Source of the DNA: Phycisphaerae bacterium
GTDB lineage: Bacteria; Planctomycetota; Phycisphaerae; Phycisphaerales; UBA1924
Direction: 5' to 3'
DNA: 41,657 bases
Assembly (NCBI GenBank): GCA_030426395.1
Contig: JAUHYE010000017.1
Span: 1-41,657 of the forward strand
This document shows, one piece after another, positions 8,074-15,466 of this stretch (its first letter is position 1; each line of letters starts with the position of its first letter). Made by a program: the position numbers and the translations under genes. The notes below the pieces were generated by a model, which saw nothing but the letters and a program-made list of their open reading frames with translations, was not told the origin of the DNA and did not search any database.

Positions 8074-9597
8074 TCACGGCAGGCTCTCGTAGAACGCGTC
8101 CAGGTCGGCCTTGAGTTGCTCCAGCGAGGGCTGGTGGACGTACATCATGTGGCCCGCGGGGTAATACGCCGTATCGATGCGGTCGCGGTACTCGGGGTCG
8201 AGCCGCAGGCGATTCAGCGTCGTCTCGGCGGCGAAGAAGGGGGTGGCCAGGTCGTGGTGGCCCATGGCGACGAAGACGCGGGTGTGCGGCTGGCGGTGCA
8301 TGGCGTCGCGCAGGCGGTCGGCTACGCTCACGTAGCGGTCGCGGCCGGCCCAGCCGTAGTCCCACGGCCCCACGCCGGTGAGGATCTCGTAGGGCAGGTC
8401 GCTCTCGTAGCCCAGTTCGCCGCGGACGTAGGCGTTGAGCGACTCGGTGTAATTGCTGCGGATGGCCTCGTAGCTGGCGTCGTACTCGTAGCTGTCACCC
8501 ACGTGATCGCCATCGATGCCCAGGAAGCGGGCATCGAGCCGGCCGACCGTCTTGCCGCGGTGGCGGAGCAGTTCCTTGGCGAAGCGGGGCAGGCTCACGT
8601 CTTCGAGGTACTGCGGGCCCAGGCCAGTGAGCTCGCTCATGGTCGTGCGCACGCGGTTGCGCTCGGCCTCGTCGAGGCTGGCGCCCCTGAGCAGCGCGGG
8701 CAGGTAGTCGTCCAGCGCGAAGCGGCGGGCCTCGGCGATCACGTCCTCGACCGGGCGATCCTGCCACTTCTGCGGCAACGCCTCGTGGTAGTGTGCGACG
8801 GCGGCGTAGCTGGGCAGGATCATGGCGTAGGGCAGGTCGTTGCCCTCGCCGAACCGGATCGTCTGGAACTCGAGCACCGGGCTGACGAGAATGACGCCCG
8901 AGGTCGCGATGCCGTGGCGCGAGTGCAACCGCTGTATCAGGCCCGCCGCTCGGGTCGTGCCGTAGCTCTCGCCGGCGATGATCTTCGGGCTGCCCCACCG
9001 CTGCTCGCGCGTGATGTACGTGCGGATGAAGTCGGCGACGGAATCAAGATCGCTCTCGAGCCCGTGGAACTGCTTCTCGCTGGTCTCGCCTTCGGCCCGC
9101 GAGTACCCGGTCGAGACCGGGTCGATGAACACGAAGTCGCTCTTGTCGAGGAGGCTGTGGGCGTTGGGGATGACGCCGTACGGCGGCGGGCCGGGATGGC
9201 CCACTTCATCGGCGTACTCGACGCGCTTGGGGCCGAAGATGCCCAGGTGCAGCCACACGCTGCTGGAGCCGGGGCCGCCGTTGAAGCTGAAGGTGATGGG
9301 GCGCTCGGCGGCGTCGGGAAACTTTGCGCTGTCCGCCCCGCCATCGATCTTGCGATAGGCGATGTAGAAGAGGTTGGCCGTGGGCTCGTCCTTGTCGTTG
9401 ACGAGCGTGATGGTGTCGGCGGTGGCCTCGTAGTGGATCGTCTGCCCGTTGATCTCGACGCTGTGCCGCGTGACGCTGGGGGCGTCGGGGTAGCGTTGGA
9501 AGGTGGCCTTGGGGGTGGGTGTTTGCGGCTCGGGCTCCTGGGCGAGGCCGATGTGAGAAGTGAGGCCGAGCGCGACGAGGAGGGCGAGGTACTTCAT
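8074..9597 (-). CDS. Exported S10-family serine carboxypeptidase
   Basis: Protein of 507 residues from the ATG at 9597, beginning with a signal peptide (MKYLALLVALGLTSHIGLAQ). An alternative ATG at 9621 would add MERPYDRR in front; neither has a convincing ribosome site. The alpha/beta-hydrolase serine carboxypeptidase signature is complete: oxyanion region NGGPGSSSVW, nucleophile GESYG at about residue 208, Asp in VAMGHHDLATP near 452, and His in PAGHMMYVHQP near 483. Such enzymes release C-terminal amino acids, here presumably in the periplasm, and could feed on extracellular peptides. It lies downstream of citrate synthase on the same strand, separated by a REPIN-like repeat, so it is probably transcribed separately. 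Confidence 0.9.
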   Translation of the reverse strand: MKYLALLVALGLTSHIGLAQEPEPQTPTPKATFQRYPDAPSVTRHSVEINGQTIHYEATADTITLVNDKDEPTANLFYIAYRKIDGGADSAKFPDAAERPITFSFNGGPGSSSVWLHLGIFGPKRVEYADEVGHPGPPPYGVIPNAHSLLDKSDFVFIDPVSTGYSRAEGETSEKQFHGLESDLDSVADFIRTYITREQRWGSPKIIAGESYGTTRAAGLIQRLHSRHGIATSGVILVSPVLEFQTIRFGEGNDLPYAMILPSYAAVAHYHEALPQKWQDRPVEDVIAEARRFALDDYLPALLRGASLDEAERNRVRTTMSELTGLGPQYLEDVSLPRFAKELLRHRGKTVGRLDARFLGIDGDHVGDSYEYDASYEAIRSNYTESLNAYVRGELGYESDLPYEILTGVGPWDYGWAGRDRYVSVADRLRDAMHRQPHTRVFVAMGHHDLATPFFAAETTLNRLRLDPEYRDRIDTAYYPAGHMMYVHQPSLEQLKADLDAFYESLP

Positions 9598-9629
9598 GCG
9601 TCGATCATACGGGCGTTCCATCAAACAAC

Positions 9630-9702
9630 GAGCCCACGTCGTGAGACGTGGGTCGCTTCGGATTCGGACGCAAGTGTGACCCACGTCTCACGACGTGGGC
9701 TC
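9630..9702. repeat. REPIN-like inverted pair of GTGA hairpins
   Basis: A 25-base arm at 9630-9654 is repeated as its exact reverse complement at 9678-9702. Each arm is itself a hairpin: CCCACGTC-GTGA-GACGTGGG on the left and the TCAC-looped counterpart on the right, with 23 bases between. The arm head ACGAGCCC resembles the CGAACCCC head of the element at 7346-7428. It sits between the stop of citrate synthase and the start of the S10 peptidase and may also end citrate synthase transcription. Confidence 0.8.
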
Positions 9703-9710
9703 ATAAAAAG

Positions 9711-10841
9711 CTACCGCTTCTCGATCGGCGTGTACGCCACCTTGTGCGGCCCGACGTAGTTGGTCGTCGGCCGGTACAGGCGGTTGTCCTCGAGCTGCTC
9801 GATGACGTGGCCGCTCCAGCCGGCCAGGCGGCTGAGGGCGAACATGGGGGTGAACAGGTCGAGCTTCAGGCCGATGCAGTGGTATGTAGTGGCGCTGTAG
9901 AAATCGACGTTGGGGTAGATGCCCTTGCTGGCGACCTCGCGCTCCATGACCTCCTCGATGGCGTGGCTCTTCTCGTAGAGGTCCATGTTGCCCGTGTCCT
10001 CGGCCAGTTGCCTGGCGAGAGTCTGGAGCTCGCTGGCGCGCGGATCCTTGGACTTGTAGACGCGGTGGCCGAAGCCCATGATCTTGTCTTTGTTCTTGAG
10101 CTTGTTGGTGACGTAGGCCTCGGCCTCGTCGACGCTCTCGAGCTCATTGAGCATGACCATGACGCCCTCGTTGGCCCCGCCGTGCAGCGGGCCGCGGAGG
10201 CTGCCGATGGCGGCCGTCATCGCGCTGTAGAGGTCGCTCAGGGTCGAGATCACCACGCGGGCGGTGAAGGTCGAGTTGTTCAAGCCATGGTCGGCGTGGG
10301 TGATCATGCAGATGTCGAAGGCCCGGGCCATCGCGGCGGTGGGCTTCTCGCCGTTGAGCATGTACATGAAGTTCTCGCTGAAGCCAAGGGACTTATCAGC
10401 GGGCACGAACTTCTCGCCGCGGCGGTGGCGGTCGAAGGCGGCCACGATCGCGGGCGTGGCAGCCAGGATCTTCAGGGCCTTCTCGCGGGCGGCGGGCACG
10501 TCGTTGGCGTTGGGGTTCGGGTCGAACAGGGCCAGCGAGCTCACCAGCGTCCGCAGCACGTGCATCGGCTGGGCGTCCTTGGGCATGTTCTTGACCAGTT
10601 CGAGCACGCCGGCGGGCGGGTCGTAGTTGTCCCTCAGGCCCTTGGTGAAGGCATCGAGCTCGGCCTGGGTGGGCAGCTTCTTGTTCCAGAGCAGGTAGAC
10701 CGTCTCCTCGAAGGTCGAGGACCGGGCCAGGTCGCCGATGGCGATCCCAACGTATTCGAGGACCCCATGCTGCCCGTCGATGAAGGACATCTCGGTCTCG
10801 GCGGCGACAACGCCTTCCAGGCCTTTGCTGAACTCGGGCAT
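9711..10841 (-). CDS. gltA: Citrate synthase
   Basis: Condenses acetyl-CoA and oxaloacetate to citrate, the entry step of the citric acid cycle. The 376-residue length fits the shorter bacterial citrate/2-methylcitrate synthase class. Catalytic segments are visible: ITHADHGLNNSTFTARV near residue 185, GPLHGGANEGVM near 220, MGFGHRVYKSKDPRA near 260, and the catalytic Asp in YPNVDFYSA near 310. The ATG at 10841 has AGGAGGA about 10 bases upstream. 2-methylcitrate synthase activity cannot be excluded by eye. Divergent from the rhomboid gene across about 185 bases in which no firm promoter is seen. Confidence 0.93.
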   Translation of the reverse strand: MPEFSKGLEGVVAAETEMSFIDGQHGVLEYVGIAIGDLARSSTFEETVYLLWNKKLPTQAELDAFTKGLRDNYDPPAGVLELVKNMPKDAQPMHVLRTLVSSLALFDPNPNANDVPAAREKALKILAATPAIVAAFDRHRRGEKFVPADKSLGFSENFMYMLNGEKPTAAMARAFDICMITHADHGLNNSTFTARVVISTLSDLYSAMTAAIGSLRGPLHGGANEGVMVMLNELESVDEAEAYVTNKLKNKDKIMGFGHRVYKSKDPRASELQTLARQLAEDTGNMDLYEKSHAIEEVMEREVASKGIYPNVDFYSATTYHCIGLKLDLFTPMFALSRLAGWSGHVIEQLEDNRLYRPTTNYVGPHKVAYTPIEKR

Positions 10842-11026
10842 CTTCTGCGATCCTCCTGCGGGGGTGCGAAACTCGGGAGTTGTGAGGGGCCCGGGCGGCC
10901 GGGCTTTGGGCGGCAGTCTAGCCGGGCTGGTGGGCCGGGGGGTGTCCGATCCGGGCCGTTCACGGGGCTTTCACGCTTGTCGAGCCGCTCCGCCGCCGGG
11001 CGGCGCTGATTGCGGTACCATCGGCC

Positions 11027-12175
11027 GTGTTGATCCCCCTGGGCACCGACCGACCGCTCCACCGAACCCCGGTGGTGACCTATGCGCTGCTGGCAATCAA
11101 CGTCGTGGCGTACATGGTCCAATCCGCCCTGACCAAAGACCCGCTCAATCCGGTCGCGGCCGCTGTCTGGGACATGGTGCTCATCCCCGGCGTCAGCGGC
11201 TGGTGGACCTGGCTGACCTACGCCTTCCTCCACGGCAGCCCACTGCACCTGGTTGGCAACATGCTCTTCCTCTGGGTCTTCGCCCAAGCCGTCGAGGACC
11301 GCTTCGGCCGCCTCGGCTTCTCGGCGTTCTACCTGGTCGGGGCGGTGGCGACCGGCGGTGCCCACGCGCTCTTCAGTGGGGGCGCCGTGGTGGGCGCTTC
11401 CGGGGCGATCGCCTGCTGCACCGGGGCGTATCTGGTCATGTTCCCCCGGGCCCACGTCCGGGTGTTCATCTTCTGGTACCTCGGCTCGACGCTCTGGCCA
11501 GCCTGGGTGTTCATCGCGATGGCGATCAGTTGGGATGTCATCACCTGGGCTGGTGGCGGCTATGGCGTCGCGGTGTGGGCCCACTTCGGCGGGTACGCCT
11601 ACGGCTTCGCGATCGCGTTCACGCTGCTGGCCTTCCGGGTGGTGCCGCGCGAGCCGTACGACCTGTTCATGGTCATCAACCAGAAACGCCGGCGGAACCA
11701 GATCCGCAGCGCCGTGCGGAGCGCGGGCCTCGACCAGCCCATGGCCGCGCACACCCCGCGGCGCGAGAAGCCGCCATCGCCAGCCGACACCGCCGCCGAA
11801 CTCCGCCGCGGCGTCGAGAACGCACTGAAGGACCGCCGACCAGGCTCGGCCGCGACGATGTACCGCCGCCTGGTCGACGACCACGAGGCCACCGAGTCGC
11901 GGTTTTCCCGAGACCTGCAACTCGAGTTGGCCAACGCGCTGTACCAGCGGGACAAGCACGACCTCGCCGCACGTGCATACGAGGACTTCCTCAAGGCCGA
12001 GGGCGACGACGACGAGGCCCCGATGGTCCGCGTGCTGCTGGCCCGTGTGCTGGCCGAGCACATGGACGAGCCGGACCGCGCCAAGGGCCTGCTCCGCCAG
12101 GCGCTACTCGAGCTCCGCGACCCACAATTGCGCGAGCTGGCCCAGAGTGACCTGGACACGCTCTCGTCCGCCTAA
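11027..12175 (+). CDS. Rhomboid-family intramembrane serine protease with C-terminal TPR-like extension
   Basis: Protein of 382 residues with a GTG start at 11027 (TTG at 11030 possible). Residues ~1-210 form the rhomboid membrane core: LHLVGNMLFLWVFA, the catalytic Ser in VGASGAIACCTGAY near residue 125, and the catalytic His in WAHFGGYAYGFA at about 186. Together these form the Ser-His dyad that cuts membrane proteins within the bilayer. Residues ~250-382 are a soluble helical extension with tetratricopeptide-like pairs (RRGVENALKDRRPGSAATMY, ELANALYQRDKHDLAARAYE), probably for protein contacts. trpF follows after 31 bases on the same strand. Confidence 0.9.
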   Translation: MLIPLGTDRPLHRTPVVTYALLAINVVAYMVQSALTKDPLNPVAAAVWDMVLIPGVSGWWTWLTYAFLHGSPLHLVGNMLFLWVFAQAVEDRFGRLGFSAFYLVGAVATGGAHALFSGGAVVGASGAIACCTGAYLVMFPRAHVRVFIFWYLGSTLWPAWVFIAMAISWDVITWAGGGYGVAVWAHFGGYAYGFAIAFTLLAFRVVPREPYDLFMVINQKRRRNQIRSAVRSAGLDQPMAAHTPRREKPPSPADTAAELRRGVENALKDRRPGSAATMYRRLVDDHEATESRFSRDLQLELANALYQRDKHDLAARAYEDFLKAEGDDDEAPMVRVLLARVLAEHMDEPDRAKGLLRQALLELRDPQLRELAQSDLDTLSSA

Positions 12176-12206
12176 CCCCTAGAACTGACCCCTGGGAGGC
12201 ACGCCC

Positions 12207-12839
12207 ATGCCACGGACCCGCATCAAGATCTGCGGCGTGCGAGACGCCAAGACCGCCGAGCAGGCCGCCGACGCCGGCGCCGACGCCATCGGCCTGGACT
12301 TCCGGCCCGACGCCCGCTGCCATATCGACGCGCACCTCGCCGCCGATGTGCTTTCGGCCCTGCCGCCGTTCATGACCGCCGTAGCGGTGTACGCCGACCC
12401 ATCGCTGGACGACTTCCTCGACGCCGAGGCCATCTGCCCCGCGCCCTACACCCAGCTCCATGGCAACGAAAAGGACAACCTGGTCCGCCGCATCGGTCCC
12501 GACGCCATCAAGGCCGTCAAACTCGACCCCGCCAAGCTCGACGCCGAACTGCGGCACTGGCATGGCATCGAGGAAGTCTGCGCCGTGCTCGTCGAGGCCC
12601 CGGCAGATGCCAATTGGGATGATCTGCTGCCGAAGCTGTCGCGATCGATCGCGCTCTCGCCCACGCGTGTAATACTGGCCGGCGGGCTCACCCCCGACAA
12701 CGTCGAAGCAATCGTGAAGGCCGCCAAGCCCTGGGGCGTGAGCGTTTCGGCGGGCGTGGAGTCGGCAGCGGGTGTCAAGAACGCCGAGAAGATGCGCGCG
12801 TTCTGCAAGGCCGTGCGCAGCGCGGACGCCTCGCGTTGA
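12207..12839 (+). CDS. trpF: Phosphoribosylanthranilate isomerase, divergent
   Basis: TrpF isomerises phosphoribosylanthranilate in tryptophan synthesis on a TIM barrel. The 210-residue protein has the opening RIKICGVRD with the catalytic Cys at residue 9, QLHGNE, the phosphate-binding LAGGLTPDNV, and SAGVESAAGVKN. The segment that usually carries the catalytic Asp and the GGTG loop (LLDxxxxGGTGxxFDW) reads AVLVEAPADANWDDLL here, with Glu130 at the Asp position and no GGTG. It may therefore be a shifted or weakened enzyme. GGAGG precedes the ATG. No other trp gene is in the window; the stop is one base from the convergent ThiF-family gene. Confidence 0.8.
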   Translation: MPRTRIKICGVRDAKTAEQAADAGADAIGLDFRPDARCHIDAHLAADVLSALPPFMTAVAVYADPSLDDFLDAEAICPAPYTQLHGNEKDNLVRRIGPDAIKAVKLDPAKLDAELRHWHGIEEVCAVLVEAPADANWDDLLPKLSRSIALSPTRVILAGGLTPDNVEAIVKAAKPWGVSVSAGVESAAGVKNAEKMRAFCKAVRSADASR

Positions 12840-12840
12840 G

Positions 12841-13896
12841 CTATGCCCCGATGAGCCGTGCGTAGATCGACCTCGCCTCGGCGAGGTCTTCCGTCCCCGA
12901 GATGATCGCGCGGCCATCGGGGAAGATCGTGAGCCCGAATCGCTTCTCGCCCTGGCTGGTCTCGGCCTTCAGCAATGGCCCGACACGCTTGCACGGGCCG
13001 TGAGCTGACAACCGGGTTGCGAGATCGTCGAGCGCTACCGCACCGTGAGTCGCCGGCGACACCTGCACCGCCCCACGACCGCAGAGCGCCACGGCGTCGC
13101 TCCCAGATGAGCCATCGAGCGCATCGAACAGCCGCTGCCCGCAGCACCGGCAGTTTGACCGATCGCCAGCAATGTCCGCAAGATTCAACCGACGCCGCGT
13201 GTTCTTGAACAGATCGAAGTCCAGCATCGTGCCGCTCAGCAGGTCGAGCTTGTCAAGCAGTACCTTCATCGCGTCGGCGGCCTGCTGGGCGGCAACGATC
13301 GCCACGGCGGGCCCGAGCACGCCCGCCGTGTCGCACGTCGGCACGCTACCCGCCGGCGGCGGCTCGGGCAGCACGCATCGCAGACACGGCGTTGCGTGCT
13401 CGCCATCGCCCGACACGAACGTCGCGGCCATGCCCCGGCTGGCGATGACACCCCCATACACATACGGCACTCCCAGCTTCACCGAGAGGTCATTGAGCAG
13501 AAAACGCGTCTCGAAGTTGTCGGTGCCGTCGAGGATGGCGTCGCAACCCTCGGCGAGTTGCTCGGCGTTGTCGCTGGTGAAATCGGCGGCGATGGGTTCG
13601 ATCGTGATGGTCGAATTTACCGCGCGCAATCGCTCGGCCGCGGCATCGGCTTTAACCTTGCCCACGTCCGCCTCGCCGTAAAGCGTCTGGCGTTGCAGGT
13701 TGGTGGGCTCGACGACGTCGCGATCGACGATGCGGATGTGGCCGACGCCCGCCCGAGCCAACAAGTCAGCCTGAACGCAACCGAGCGCGCCGCAGCCCAC
13801 GATGAGTACCCGGCCTTGCGCGAGGCGCTCCTGCCCCGCCATCCCGACCTCGGGCAGCAGCTTCTGGCGGTGGTAGCGATCGACCGGGTCACCCAT
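12841..13896 (-). CDS. ThiF/MoeB/HesA-family adenylyltransferase (E1-like)
   Basis: E1-like enzymes adenylate the C-terminal Gly of a sulfur-carrier protein (ThiS, MoaD or similar). The 351-residue protein opens with RYHRQKLLPEVGMAGQ, then the nucleotide fold VLIVGCGALGC, the IVDRDVVEPTNLQRQ and DGTDNFETRFLLND segments, Zn-binding CxxC pairs (PCLRCV and NCRCCG), and PTCDTAGVLGP with the usual active-site Cys. A C-terminal domain of about 100 residues (from ~250) ends LTIFPDGRAIISGTEDLAEA, a tail seen in some ThiF/MoeB relatives of planctomycetes and cyanobacteria. No thiS or moaD lies next to it, so the substrate carrier is unknown. Confidence 0.88.
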   Translation of the reverse strand: MGDPVDRYHRQKLLPEVGMAGQERLAQGRVLIVGCGALGCVQADLLARAGVGHIRIVDRDVVEPTNLQRQTLYGEADVGKVKADAAAERLRAVNSTITIEPIAADFTSDNAEQLAEGCDAILDGTDNFETRFLLNDLSVKLGVPYVYGGVIASRGMAATFVSGDGEHATPCLRCVLPEPPPAGSVPTCDTAGVLGPAVAIVAAQQAADAMKVLLDKLDLLSGTMLDFDLFKNTRRRLNLADIAGDRSNCRCCGQRLFDALDGSSGSDAVALCGRGAVQVSPATHGAVALDDLATRLSAHGPCKRVGPLLKAETSQGEKRFGLTIFPDGRAIISGTEDLAEARSIYARLIGA

Positions 13897-13916
13897 GCAC
13901 CAAGGCTACGCCTACG

Positions 13917-13940
13917 AAAAAACCGCGAGCAAGCTCGCGG
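13917..13940 (-). terminator. Rho-independent terminator after rpsG
   Basis: On the minus strand, CCGCGAG-CTTG-CTCGCGG is followed at once by TTTTTT. It lies 28 bases beyond the rpsG stop and just before the ThiF-family start, so it ends the rpsL-rpsG transcript. Confidence 0.85.
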
Positions 13941-13967
13941 CCTTGACGGGGGACAGTCGGTAAGCGA

Positions 13968-14459
13968 TCAGGCGAAGTGGGCGAACGCCTTGTTCGCGTC
14001 GGCCATGCGGTGGGTCTGGTCGCGGATGGTCATCGCCTTGCCCTCGCCGCGGGCGGCGTTATAGAGCTCGTCGGCGATGCGGCCGGCCATCGGGCGGCCC
14101 TTCTCGCCGCGGGCGCTCGTGATGATCCAGCGGAATGCCAGGCTCTGCTGGCGGCGGCCCTTCACCGGCTGGGGCACCTGGTAGTTGGCGCCGCCGATGC
14201 GCTTGCTGCGGACCTCGACGTACGGCTTGACGTTGTCGATGGCCATCAGGAACAGCGTCAACGCGTCCTCGGGCGCGTCGGGGTTATTTTCCTTCTTCAG
14301 CTTCTCTTCGATGATGTCCATCGCGTCGTACACCACGCGCGTGGCGCGGGTCTTCTTGCCGTCGCGCATCACGCAGTTGATGAACTTGGACAGAGTGATG
14401 TCGTTGTAGCGGGGATCGGGACGCAGTTGGTCCTCGGAAGCGGTGATCCGTCCGGCCAT
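13968..14459 (-). CDS. rpsG: Small ribosomal subunit protein uS7
   Basis: uS7 starts assembly of the 3' domain of 16S rRNA and contacts tRNA at the E site. The 163-residue protein is slightly longer than the usual ~156 and is full length. Recognisable segments are DPRYNDITLSKFINCVMRDGKK, ALTLFLMAIDNVKPYVEVRSKRIGGANYQVP and the C-terminal RMADANKAFAHF. It follows rpsL on the same strand after 152 bases. In most bacteria fusA and tuf follow; here a strong terminator follows instead. Confidence 0.97.
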   Translation of the reverse strand: MAGRITASEDQLRPDPRYNDITLSKFINCVMRDGKKTRATRVVYDAMDIIEEKLKKENNPDAPEDALTLFLMAIDNVKPYVEVRSKRIGGANYQVPQPVKGRRQQSLAFRWIITSARGEKGRPMAGRIADELYNAARGEGKAMTIRDQTHRMADANKAFAHFA

Positions 14460-14611
14460 GCGAGACTCCTTTGGCTCATCCGCCGACGCAGGAGCGTCAG
14501 CCGTGTGTTCACCCCGCCCCGATGAGGCCAGCGAGCGGGATTACTTGCCTTAATGCAATACAAGAAACAAAACCGGACATCGCGCTTCCACGCAACGCTC
14601 GGGAGTGTGGC

Positions 14612-14983
14612 TTACTTGCCCTTCTTGGTGCCGTACTTCGAACGGCCTTGCTTGCGGCCGTCGACACCCAGGCTGTCCTGCGCACCGCGCACGACGTGGT
14701 AGCGCACGCCGGGCAGGTCGGGCACGCGGCCGCCGCGAACCAGCACGATGGAGTGTTCCTGGAGGTTGTGGCCCTCGCCGCCGATGTAGGCGGTGACCTC
14801 GCGGCCGTTGCTCAGGCGGACACGCGCCACCTTGCGAAGCGCCGAGTTGGGCTTCTTGGGGGTCATCGTCTTCACGCTCAGGCACACGCCGCGACGCTGG
14901 GGGCAGCCCTCGATGTCACGCACCTTGGACTTCACCTTGGGCGTCCGGCGGGGCTTGCGGCAGAGTTGGTTGATCGTCGGCAT
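14612..14983 (-). CDS. rpsL: Small ribosomal subunit protein uS12, Pro at residue 88
   Basis: uS12 lies at the decoding centre and controls translational accuracy. From the ATG at 14983 ([12 protein letters not shown]) it has 123 residues. [11 protein letters not shown] with Lys43 is intact, as is D89LPGVRYH with the Asp that is often methylthiolated. At residue 88, where most bacteria have Lys (RGGRVKDLPG), the codon at 14720-14722 on the minus strand reads CCC, giving [10 protein letters not shown]. This is the classical streptomycin/fidelity position. The frame upstream of 14983 is open but does not look like S12. Confidence 0.97.
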   Translation of the reverse strand: MPTINQLCRKPRRTPKVKSKVRDIEGCPQRRGVCLSVKTMTPKKPNSALRKVARVRLSNGREVTAYIGGEGHNLQEHSIVLVRGGRVPDLPGVRYHVVRGAQDSLGVDGRKQGRSKYGTKKGK

Positions 14984-15056
14984 AAGCGGCAGGTATCCTG
15001 CTTGGAGGTCGTCGAGCCAAGTGCAATGCCCGCCGAGACCTCTCGGCAGGGCCACG

Positions 15057-15086
15057 ACTATAGCGCCCACGCCTGCTGGCGGTCTA
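15057..15086 (-). promoter_or_regulatory. Likely promoter of rpsL-rpsG
   Basis: On the minus strand TAGACC (15081-15086) and TATAGT (15057-15062) are separated by 18 bases, a fair match to sigma-70 -35 and -10 boxes. The resulting leader of roughly 65 bases holds a 7-bp inverted repeat, GCCGAGA/TCTCGGC at 15032-15047, that could be a control hairpin. Confidence 0.45.
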
Positions 15087-15096
15087 CCGTCGGGGC

Positions 15097-15417
15097 ATGA
15101 CCAGCAGCCAGAACCCCGACATTTCCCTGCGGGACTTCCAAAGCCTCATCCGCGACCGCTACCACGCCACCGACAGCGCCAGGGGCGTGCCGGGCACCTT
15201 CATGTGGCTCATCGAGGAGGTCGGCGAGTTGGCCACCGCCCTCCAGGACTGCGCCCCCGACCGAAACCCGAGCCAGGCGGAGCGGGACAACCTCCAGGAA
15301 GAGTTTGCCGACGTGCTGGCCTGGCTGAGCACCCTGGCCAACATCGCGGGCATCGACCTGGCCGAGGCGGTGAGCAAGTACACCGCCCCGGGGCGGGTCG
15401 AGGGCGTAAAGCACTAA
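15097..15417 (+). CDS. MazG-like nucleotide pyrophosphohydrolase
   Basis: Protein of 106 residues. MazG-type enzymes hydrolyse nucleoside triphosphates to monophosphates with Mg2+ held by Glu/Asp clusters. The two clusters are visible as [11 protein letters not shown] (EExxE) at about residues 38-48 and [22 protein letters not shown] (EExxD) at about 66-85, the single-domain layout of this fold. It could be a house-cleaning NTP pyrophosphatase; the substrate cannot be read from sequence. It is divergent from rpsL and ends in a shared terminator with the sigma factor gene. Confidence 0.85.
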   Translation: MTSSQNPDISLRDFQSLIRDRYHATDSARGVPGTFMWLIEEVGELATALQDCAPDRNPSQAERDNLQEEFADVLAWLSTLANIAGIDLAEAVSKYTAPGRVEGVKH

Positions 15418-15443
15418 AAAACCCGGGCTCGCGCCCGGGCTTT
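15416..15443. terminator. Bidirectional terminator between the MazG-like and sigma factor genes
   Basis: CCCGGGC-TCGC-GCCCGGG at 15422-15439 has AAAAAA on its left (a T-run for minus-strand transcripts) and CTTT on its right, and lies between two convergent stop codons. Confidence 0.85.
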
Positions 15444-15466
15444 GATGCATCGTGATGTTTCCCGAA

